Assembly: GCA_902494585.1 (NCBI GenBank)
Contig: CABUUD010000092.1
Coordinates: 1 to 7,336 of the forward strand
DNA length: 7,336 nucleotides
Source of the DNA: an uncultured Collinsella sp.
GTDB taxonomy: Bacteria; Actinomycetota; Coriobacteriia; Coriobacteriales; Coriobacteriaceae
Direction: 5' to 3'
Part shown: one piece after another, positions 1-4,505 of the stretch
Numbering within the stretch: the first letter of the stretch is position 1
How the letters are laid out: each line of letters opens with the position of its first letter
Notes under the pieces: model-generated
Seen by the model: the letters and a program-made list of their open reading frames with translations, nothing else
What the model was told of the DNA's origin: nothing
Databases searched by the model: none
Translations under genes and position numbers: made by a program

Positions 1-47
1 AGAGTACTGCGGGGTCAGCCCGTGGGAGGCCAGGGCGCCGCTGACCG
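1..47 (+). rRNA. rrf: 5S ribosomal RNA, 3' part (partial)
   Basis: The first bases match the 3' third of a bacterial 5S rRNA. GTACTGCGGGGTCAGCCCGT is the helix IV hairpin, with CGGG at 10-13 pairing with CCCG at 19-22. It is followed by the GTGGGAG strand of loop E. The terminal GCGCCGCTGACC is the 3' strand of helix I; its 5' partner lies before the window. The gene is cut by the left window edge and the mature 3' end is estimated at about 46-48. A strong terminator follows within about 35 bases, as expected for the last gene of a 16S-23S-5S operon. The identification rests on recalled family pattern and secondary structure, not on an alignment. Confidence 0.82.
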
Positions 48-80
48 GTGGACGGCACCGAGCCGCCATTGGGAATGTAG

Positions 81-112
81 AAGGGGGAGGCCTCGCGGCC
101 TCCCCCTTTTTT
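81..112 (+). terminator. Rho-independent terminator of the rRNA operon
   Basis: A perfect 12-bp stem (AAGGGGGAGGCC at 81-92 and its complement at 97-108) closes a TCGC tetraloop and runs into a T tract ending at 112. It lies directly downstream of the 5S rRNA and points the same way. The opposite-strand tail is TTCTACATT, which is weaker, so it may also partly stop transcription of the - strand gene that ends at 161. Confidence 0.93.
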
Positions 113-160
113 GCGTTTGGTCGATATTGGCTAAACGCCTCTATGGCTTAATAGCCTTCT

Positions 161-631
161 CTATTTGAAGAAAATAAAATGAATGACCAGCGCGATTGCC
201 ACGACGGCAATGATCAAGAGCGCGATTTGGAGGCGGTGCTGTTTGCGCCGTCTGTTTGACGATGTAAATATCGATTTCCCCTGCTTAGGCGTCTCGAGAT
301 AGCGGGCGGAATGCGTTAGAGTTTGCTTGGGACGGGGCCCTCTACGATGTTGCTTAGTGGGTGTTTGTGTTTGCTCCTGGCTGCATGCGCTGTTTTTGGA
401 TAAGGGGGCATCTTTTAGATACACCGGATCGCTCGAGGCGACTCCCATGTGTCTGCGACCCGATTGAGTTTCTTCAAGGGTTTGATAACGATTTCGAGTT
501 ACATATTCAGGTTCCGCATCGTTAATGGGCTCTTGGGAAATATGGGGACGATGGTAGCGTATGGGCTGTGAGTAGGCAGAACTATCGTTCTGCAGCGGCT
601 CAAACGAATTGTCGGAGGTCTGATCGTCCAT
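161..631 (-). CDS. Hypothetical protein with C-terminal membrane anchor
   Basis: I do not recognise this 156-residue protein. Residues 1-125 are hydrophilic, rich in Gln, Ser, Thr, Asn, Pro and charged residues, with no obvious fold, and are probably disordered. A basic stretch (NRRRKQHR, 126-133) precedes one strongly hydrophobic segment, about 135-155 (QIALLIIAVVAIALVIHFIFF), ending in a single Lys. There is no N-terminal signal peptide, so the layout suggests a tail-anchored protein with the bulk in the cytoplasm; the basic residues before the helix fit the positive-inside rule. The ATG at 631 has a modest AAGGG four bases upstream. A plausible promoter lies at 670-698. Base composition is less GC-rich than in the housekeeping genes to the right. 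It sits between the end of an rRNA operon and hsp20, transcribed away from hsp20. No function is proposed. That it is a real gene is supported by a coherent start signal, a clean membrane helix and no competing frame of similar quality. Confidence 0.7.
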   Translation of the reverse strand: MDDQTSDNSFEPLQNDSSAYSQPIRYHRPHISQEPINDAEPEYVTRNRYQTLEETQSGRRHMGVASSDPVYLKDAPLSKNSACSQEQTQTPTKQHRRGPRPKQTLTHSARYLETPKQGKSIFTSSNRRRKQHRLQIALLIIAVVAIALVIHFIFFK

Positions 632-642
632 GATGCCCTTAG

Positions 643-657
643 GTTGTCATTAACAAC
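643..657. repeat. Short inverted repeat in the leader of the anchored-protein gene
   Basis: GTTGT (643-647) and ACAAC (653-657) form a perfect 5-bp dyad with a 5-base spacer. It ends about a dozen bases from the start codon of the - strand gene at 631, within the predicted transcript leader and just upstream of its weak ribosome binding site. It may be a small leader hairpin or mere chance. Confidence 0.3.
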
Positions 658-669
658 GAGTATGCGCTC

Positions 670-698
670 ATTGTAAGCCCCCTGCTTCGTTTTGACAG
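670..698 (-). promoter_or_regulatory. Candidate sigma70-type promoter for the anchored-protein gene
   Basis: Read on the - strand, CTGTCA (693-698; 4 of 6 to TTGACA) is separated by exactly 17 bases from TACAAT (670-675; 5 of 6 to TATAAT). Transcription would begin around 663, giving a leader of about 30 bases before the ATG at 631. Spacing and match are good, but this is a visual prediction. Confidence 0.5.
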
Positions 699-735
699 GC
701 GCGTATTTGGTATTCAGGGCTCTGTTCAAATAACC

Positions 736-748
736 TTAACCTCGTTAA
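736..748. repeat. TTAAC-CTC-GTTAA dyad, possible operator
   Basis: A perfect 5-bp inverted repeat with a 3-base spacer lies in the divergent control region, flanked by related CCTTAAC and AAACCTTAG sequence. The short symmetric shape suits a dimeric regulator, but nothing identifies the protein, and AT-rich dyads of this size can arise by chance. Confidence 0.25.
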
Positions 749-785
749 AACCTTAGTCAATCAGACTTAGATATGCTTATAGAAA

Positions 786-848
786 GAGACTTAAAAAACT
801 TTATAGCAAAATGTATATATACGTAATCGTTGGGCATATATTAGAGCG
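786..848 (+). promoter_or_regulatory. Probable hsp20 promoter region
   Basis: Candidate elements are TTAAAA (791-796) 17 bases before TATATA (814-819), and an isolated -10-like TATATT at 837-842. Neither gives a strong consensus pair, so the exact start is undecided. The AT-rich block directly upstream of the hsp20 leader makes a promoter here likely. A weak match to the housekeeping consensus could mean activator or repressor control, as is common for small heat-shock genes; that is inference. Confidence 0.35.
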
Positions 849-893
849 TCAAACGAAGTCCCTGCCACCTGGAAGATGGCTCGGCAGTCCCTT

Positions 894-900
894 AAAGGAG
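894..900 (+). promoter_or_regulatory. Ribosome binding site that fixes the hsp20 start
   Basis: AAAGGAG ends eight bases before the ATG at 909. This favours 909 over the in-frame ATG at 876, which would place the Shine-Dalgarno sequence inside the coding region and add a non-homologous 11-residue leader. Confidence 0.8.
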
Positions 901-908
901 TGGTTGTC

Positions 909-1340
909 ATGGCAAGCATGGTTCCTTATCGTTCGGTCTTTGGTGTTCGTCCCTCTGCTAGCTCGTTGTTTGATCTCTTTGATGATATGAGCGACCTAGC
1001 GAACAGCTCGATTGCCTCTAAGGCGTTCCCCGTTGACGTTGAGGATAAGGGCGATGGCTATGAGGTCAAGGCTTATCTGACCGGCGTCGCCAAGGACGAC
1101 ATCGATGTCGAGCTTAACGAGGGCCGTCTGTCCATTAGCGTGAATGTCGAGGAAGACGAGGAAAACGAGGGTAAGAACTTCCTGCAGAAGGAGTTCAGCT
1201 CGTACAGCGCGACGCGTGGTGTGTACCTGAAGGATGCTTCGAGCGAGGGCCTTTCTGCAAAGTACGCTGACGGCATCCTTACCGTTACGGTTCCTAAGAT
1301 TGTCGAGAAGAAGAACGTTACGAAGATTTCCATCGACTAA
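909..1340 (+). CDS. Small heat-shock protein, Hsp20/alpha-crystallin family
   Basis: A 143-residue ATP-independent holdase chaperone that should bind unfolding cytoplasmic proteins and hold them for refolding by ATP-driven chaperones. The N-terminal arm (about 1-38; FDLFDDMSDL at 21-30) is of the variable type that binds substrate and drives oligomer assembly. The alpha-crystallin domain spans about 40-130: it begins with FPVDVEDKGDGYEVKAYLTG and ends with DGILTVTVPK (121-130), which fits the family G-x-L signature. The C-terminal tail carries I-S-I (140-142), the conserved I-x-I motif that docks on a neighbouring subunit. Length is normal for bacterial Hsp20. The start at 909 is chosen for its strong ribosome binding site. 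The gene is monocistronic, divergent from the upstream anchored-protein gene and convergent with the WalJ-like gene, with which it shares a terminator. Regulation is probably stress-dependent, but no known heat-shock operator was recognised. Confidence 0.95.
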   Translation: MASMVPYRSVFGVRPSASSLFDLFDDMSDLANSSIASKAFPVDVEDKGDGYEVKAYLTGVAKDDIDVELNEGRLSISVNVEEDEENEGKNFLQKEFSSYSATRGVYLKDASSEGLSAKYADGILTVTVPKIVEKKNVTKISID

Positions 1341-1372
1341 CGCTATCGGCTATTAGCATCGGTGCCTACGTT

Positions 1373-1410
1373 AAGGGGGCTGGGAAGTGATTCCCGGCCC
1401 CCTTTGTTGT
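1373..1410 (+). terminator. Terminator between convergent hsp20 and walJ-like genes, probably bidirectional
   Basis: A stem of about 14 bp (1373-1386 with 1391-1404, including one G-U pair) closes a GTGA tetraloop and is followed by TTTGTTGTTT. It lies 32 bases after the hsp20 stop. Read from the other side, it starts six bases after the stop codon of the - strand gene at 1411, with a weaker CTTAACG tail. One hairpin therefore probably ends both transcripts, more efficiently for hsp20. Confidence 0.88.
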
Positions 1411-2220
1411 TTACTGTATGGTCACGGGCCGATATTGTCCGGCGGGACGTATCGTGAGTTTATGCAGCCCCTCAACGCGGGTGGCGGTGCTGCCAAGCTC
1501 GTTGTCGAGTGTTGCGTCGAGGGAGCTTGCGTAGCTTTTGACGGTCAGGCTTGGGCGATTGTTGTCTTGGCTAATGTGCATCGCGATAAGTTGCTCGGTG
1601 CGATCGGTTACCAACGCGCGTGCGGCATCGGCGGCCTGATCGTTGGAGAGATGCCCTTTTACAGACAGGATACGTTCCTGAAGAAAGCGAGGATAGTCGC
1701 CTTGACGCAGCATGGTTACATCGTGGTTGCTTTCGAGTGCGAGAATGCGACAGTCCTTGAGCGTATCGATGGCATGCTTCGACAACTCGCCGGTGTCGGT
1801 GGCAAAGCCAATTGAATCACCCTGAGCGTCAAACCGGTAGCCGACGGGATTAACGACGTCGTGGGATGTCGAATATGTTTGAATGTGGACTCCGGCAATA
1901 GAGAGGGCGTCACCTGGGTCGAATTCCTCGACAGGTAGATGTGCGAGGCTTTCTTTGGACGTGAGCGTTCCTCTGCTGGAAAAGACCGGGCCATTCCAAT
2001 GCTTGCACCATACCTCAAGCCCCTTGATGTGGTCGCTGTGTTCGTGGGTGACAACAAGGGCGTACACATCGTCTGCCGACAGTCCGAGTTCCGCCATGCG
2101 TTTGAGCGTTTCGCGGCGAGACAGTCCGTCATCGACCATAATGAGCCCCTGCGGGCCCTCGATGAGTGTGCAGTTGCCTTTAGAGCCACTGCCGAGGATA
2201 TGAAGGTGCAGACGAGACAT
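1411..2220 (-). CDS. walJ: WalJ/YycJ-like metallo-beta-lactamase-fold hydrolase
   Basis: A 269-residue soluble metallohydrolase of the WalJ (YycJ) family, close to the usual family length of about 265. The N-terminus LHILGSGSKGNCTLIE (5-21) is the typical first strand. The metal site is complete: HEHSDH (59-64), His120 in STSHD, Asp142 in FATDTGEL, His166 in ESNHD, and His190 in KGHLSN. AMHISQDNNRP (213-223) is also characteristic. In Firmicutes the gene lies in the walRK operon and has been linked to coordination of cell division with replication and to DNA metabolism; its substrate here cannot be read from sequence. I chose the ATG at 2220 because homology begins there. An open extension back to 2301 would add 27 non-family residues and overlap tilS. 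The GGAA before 2220 is a weak ribosome site. No walR or walK gene adjoins it. The symbol is a family assignment, not proof of orthology. Confidence 0.88.
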   Translation of the reverse strand: MSRLHLHILGSGSKGNCTLIEGPQGLIMVDDGLSRRETLKRMAELGLSADDVYALVVTHEHSDHIKGLEVWCKHWNGPVFSSRGTLTSKESLAHLPVEEFDPGDALSIAGVHIQTYSTSHDVVNPVGYRFDAQGDSIGFATDTGELSKHAIDTLKDCRILALESNHDVTMLRQGDYPRFLQERILSVKGHLSNDQAADAARALVTDRTEQLIAMHISQDNNRPSLTVKSYASSLDATLDNELGSTATRVEGLHKLTIRPAGQYRPVTIQ

Positions 2221-2234
2221 AAGATTCCAAAGGA

Positions 2235-2262
2235 TACAATGGGTGCGGACGAATAGAGGAGG
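2235..2262 (+). promoter_or_regulatory. Candidate -10 box and strong ribosome binding site of tilS
   Basis: TACAAT (2235-2240; 5 of 6 to TATAAT) lies in the 48-base gap between the divergent starts. No good -35 box is seen 16-18 bases upstream. Transcription would begin near 2247, giving a leader of about 22 bases that contains AGGAGG (2257-2262), six bases before the tilS ATG. The ribosome site is convincing; the promoter is only plausible. Confidence 0.5.
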
Positions 2263-2268
2263 AAGCAA

Positions 2269-3807
2269 ATGCCTACGGTATTTCAGCATTATGGACACCA
2301 TGCCGTGCCTGGGGTAGTCGATGAGACCCGGACGAGGCAGCAGGCTGCTCCTGTCGTGCTCATGGTATCAGGCGGTGCGGACTCGACGGCACTGCTTCTT
2401 ATGGCGTGCACATCAAAGCTGGATATCCAAGATGGACGCGGCGTCGCTCCCATTGCTCGCGAGCGCCTGCATGTGCTTCATGTAAACCATCATCTACGAG
2501 GTAAGGCGTCCGATGGCGACGAGGCCTTTGTGCGTGAGCTCTGCGCGCAATATGGTTTACCGCTGTGTGTGGAGCACGCTTATTTTGATGGGGAGTCGGG
2601 CAATATCGAGGCGGTTGCGCGCGAGGTGCGTTATGCAGCGGCGCGAAGGTATGTGCGCGAGCTGTGCGCCAAGACGGGGGCGCCGAGAACGGCGGCGCGC
2701 ATCTGTACTGCCCATACCTCTTCGGACCGCGCGGAAACATTTTTGATGAACGCTATTAAGGGGTCGGGCCCAGCTGGGCTCTCGAGCATTCCCCGCCGAA
2801 GGAATATCGTGGTGCGTCCCTTGCTCGACCTAACTCATGGCGAGCTTGTGGGCTATCTGCAGGTACATGGTCAGCCATGGCGTGAAGACGAGAGCAACGA
2901 GGATGTCTCGTATCTGCGAAACTACGTGCGCCATCGGGTAATGCCAGTGGTGGCACAGCGTAATGCGAGCGTGTGCAAGACGATTGGCGCCGCCTGCGAG
3001 ATCCTTGGTGACGAAGATGCGTTTCTGTCCCAGCTGTCGGCACAGGCGTTTCGAAGCTGCCTGCGCAAGGAGGCGGCGGGTGCGCTAGTGCTCGATGCCA
3101 GACGCCTTGCTGCGGCCGAGGTGGTAATCGCGCGGCGCATCGTGCGACTGGCGATCAAACGCATCGATCCGGACGCTCGTCCAGAGATGCGACATGTGGA
3201 GCGAGTCCTTTCCTGCGTTGCCGAGGGCGCAGGCTCGGTCACGCTTCCGGCGGGGATTGACGCACGCGTCGAATTTGGCATGCTGGCGTTTAAGGCTCCG
3301 GTGGCTCGCGAGGGCCTGGTCGCGGACTGGGTTACCGTACCCGGTCGTTTGCCGTTGGGCGGGGGACGTATGCTGGTCACAGAACCGATGGCCGTTGAGC
3401 CGGGATGCGATATCGTGCGCCGCGCCCGTGAGCTTGCGGCTGCCGGGGAAGTGGCAGCTTTGGTAGACGCGGCTGCCCTGGGTTTTGCCGACAGCGATAG
3501 TGAGCGGATCCTGGCGGGCTCGCGTGGCGAGATCCCTGCCGAGGCGCGATTGGCGCGCCTGTGGGTGGACGGTCCCGCACCGGGAGACGTGATGTGCCCG
3601 TTAGGAATGAGTGGCCGAAGCAAGAAGGTATCCGACTTGCTAGGAGAGGCTCGCATTCCCGTTTCCGAGCGCGCCGGCGTGCCCATGGTGAGGACGGCGC
3701 CGGGAGGTGCCGTGGTGTGGGTCGCCGGAGTTCGCGCGGACGAACGCTTTAAGTGCACGGCGGCGACGCGTGTGGCCTATCTGCTTCGCGTGGTTGACGC
3801 GGATTAG
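2269..3807 (+). CDS. tilS: tRNA(Ile)-lysidine synthetase TilS
   Basis: TilS is an ATP-dependent cytoplasmic enzyme that joins lysine to the wobble C34 of the CAU-anticodon tRNA-Ile, making lysidine. This changes its codon reading from AUG to AUA and its charging from Met to Ile, and it is normally essential. The N-terminal PP-loop ATPase domain (about 28-235) has SGGADS (34-39), HVNHHLRG (71-78), TAHTSSDRAET (147-157) and EDESNEDVSYLRN...RH (206-222). A middle linker and substrate-binding region follows, then a TilS C-terminal domain (about 439-508; GDVMCPLGMSGRSKKVSDLL). At 512 residues it is longer than many homologues (E. coli about 430). The motif often written HxxDDQAET here reads HTSSDRAET, a variant that keeps the last Asp and the AET. 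The start follows a near-ideal AGGAGG. It is the first gene of the tilS-hpt-ftsH cluster and divergent from the WalJ-like gene. No terminator follows it, so readthrough into hpt is likely. Confidence 0.95.
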   Translation: MPTVFQHYGHHAVPGVVDETRTRQQAAPVVLMVSGGADSTALLLMACTSKLDIQDGRGVAPIARERLHVLHVNHHLRGKASDGDEAFVRELCAQYGLPLCVEHAYFDGESGNIEAVAREVRYAAARRYVRELCAKTGAPRTAARICTAHTSSDRAETFLMNAIKGSGPAGLSSIPRRRNIVVRPLLDLTHGELVGYLQVHGQPWREDESNEDVSYLRNYVRHRVMPVVAQRNASVCKTIGAACEILGDEDAFLSQLSAQAFRSCLRKEAAGALVLDARRLAAAEVVIARRIVRLAIKRIDPDARPEMRHVERVLSCVAEGAGSVTLPAGIDARVEFGMLAFKAPVAREGLVADWVTVPGRLPLGGGRMLVTEPMAVEPGCDIVRRARELAAAGEVAALVDAAALGFADSDSERILAGSRGEIPAEARLARLWVDGPAPGDVMCPLGMSGRSKKVSDLLGEARIPVSERAGVPMVRTAPGGAVVWVAGVRADERFKCTAATRVAYLLRVVDAD

Positions 3808-3846
3808 CCCCTCGCACCAGCTTTTCTGTGCGGCGTTGACGGTATT

Positions 3847-3867
3847 CCCGCGCTGATGATGCGCGGG
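3847..3867. repeat. Perfect 7-bp dyad between tilS and hpt
   Basis: CCCGCGC (3847-3853) and GCGCGGG (3861-3867) are perfect complements around the loop TGATGAT. The sequence after it (CTGGAAAATA) has no T tract, so it is not a normal intrinsic terminator in either direction. It lies directly upstream of the candidate hpt promoter, where it could be an operator, or an RNA hairpin stabilising or pausing the tilS transcript. Confidence 0.55.
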
Positions 3868-3868
3868 C

Positions 3869-3898
3869 TGGAAAATATACCCCGTGCGCTGCTAGAAT
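3869..3898 (+). promoter_or_regulatory. Candidate internal promoter for hpt-ftsH
   Basis: An extended -10 element, TGC-TAGAAT (3890-3898; hexamer 3893-3898, 5 of 6 to TATAAT), is preceded at an 18-base spacing by TGGAAA (3869-3874; 4 of 6 to TTGACA). Transcription would start near 3905, leaving a leader of about 50 bases. This would let hpt and ftsH be expressed independently of tilS. Confidence 0.5.
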
Positions 3899-3955
3899 GT
3901 GTAGTTCGCGTCCATACGGCGGTGTGTGGGCGATTAAGCACAAGAAAGGGTTGTC

Positions 3956-4504
3956 ATGGCTTCTCAACATCCGGATATCGAGAAGGTTCTGTTTACGCAG
4001 GAGGATATCGAAGGTATCGTTTCTCGCCTGGGCGAGGAGATTACGCGCGACTACGCTGGTAAGGATCTGGTGTTGATCGCGGTCCTGCGCGGCGCCGTTG
4101 TCTTTATGGGCGACCTGATGCGCAAGATCGAGCTGCCGACCAACATCGATTTCATGGCTGTTTCGAGCTATGGCGACGGTGTGAAGTCTTCGGGCATCGT
4201 GCGTATCATTAAGGACCTGGATATCGACATCCGGGGTCGCGACGTGCTGATCGTCGAGGACATTCTGGACTCGGGCCTGACCCTCAAGTACCTGATGAAG
4301 AACCTTGAGAGCCGCAAGCCCGCCTCGCTGGAGGTCGCTGCCTTCCTGTGGAAGGACGTTGAGGACCGCACCTCGGCCATCACGCCCAAGTATGTTGGAA
4401 CCCATTGCCCCGATGCCTTTGTGGTGGGCTACGGCCTCGACTATGCCGAGCGCTATCGCAACCTTCCGTATCTGGGCATTTTGAAACCGGAGGTTTATTC
4501 GTAA
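3956..4504 (+). CDS. hpt: Hypoxanthine phosphoribosyltransferase
   Basis: A cytoplasmic purine-salvage enzyme that transfers the ribosyl phosphate of PRPP to hypoxanthine, and usually guanine, to give IMP or GMP plus pyrophosphate. All landmarks of the 180-residue bacterial type are present in 182 residues: the pyrophosphate loop LRG (44-46), the flexible active-site loop SSYGDG (70-75), the PRPP signature VLIVEDILDSGLTL (97-110) with acidic pair Glu101-Asp102, the base-contacting Lys145, and the C-terminal FVVGYGLDYAERYRNLPYLG (155-174). The start is set by AAGAAAGGG five bases before ATG. It sits 148 bases after tilS, behind a candidate promoter, and one base before ftsH. This order is conserved in many Gram-positive bacteria. 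In Bacillus subtilis, HprT and TilS have been reported to act together in regulating ftsH; whether that holds here is unknown. Confidence 0.96.
   Translation: MASQHPDIEKVLFTQEDIEGIVSRLGEEITRDYAGKDLVLIAVLRGAVVFMGDLMRKIELPTNIDFMAVSSYGDGVKSSGIVRIIKDLDIDIRGRDVLIVEDILDSGLTLKYLMKNLESRKPASLEVAAFLWKDVEDRTSAITPKYVGTHCPDAFVVGYGLDYAERYRNLPYLGILKPEVYS
4489..4493 (+). promoter_or_regulatory. ftsH ribosome binding site inside hpt
   Basis: GGAGG lies within the last codons of hpt, 12 bases before the ftsH ATG at 4506, which is longer than the usual 5-9. The hpt stop and the ftsH start are separated by one base, so ribosomes finishing hpt probably reinitiate on ftsH. Translational coupling is the likely arrangement. 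Confidence 0.65.
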
Positions 4505-4505
4505 G

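Larger units (their letters stand above)
632..908. other. AT-rich divergent intergenic region upstream of hsp20
   Basis: This gap lies between two divergent starts, the - strand gene at 631 and hsp20 at 909. Positions 725-850 are markedly AT-rich compared with surrounding genes. It contains the dyad TTAAC-CTC-GTTAA (736-748), two copies of AGACTTA (approximately 763-769 and 787-793), and ATATGC (771-776) with its complement GCATAT (834-839). I see no clean CIRCE (TTAGCACTC-N9-GAGTGCTAA) and no clean HAIR element (CTTGAGT-N7-ACTCAAG). No convincing small gene was found here. Confidence 0.6.

Noticed and set aside
145..156. GGCT-TAAT-AGCC hairpin just after the stop of the - strand gene at 161
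   Set aside because: The stem is only 4 bp and no T tract follows on either strand, so it is too weak to call a terminator.
499..729. A 76-codon - strand frame overlapping the start of the anchored-protein gene
   Set aside because: It runs across the predicted promoter of the better-supported gene, has no motif or membrane segment, and no clear ribosome site.
876..908. An 11-codon upstream extension of hsp20
   Set aside because: The extension would contain the AAAGGAG ribosome binding site itself, and the family N-terminus fits the ATG at 909.
1387..1815. A 142-codon + strand frame antisense to the WalJ-like gene
   Set aside because: It begins inside the terminator hairpin and is opposite the conserved C-terminal half of the hydrolase; no ribosome site or motif supports it.
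2221..2301. A 27-residue upstream extension of the WalJ-like protein
   Set aside because: The extra residues do not resemble the family and would overlap the divergent tilS start, whose own signals are strong.
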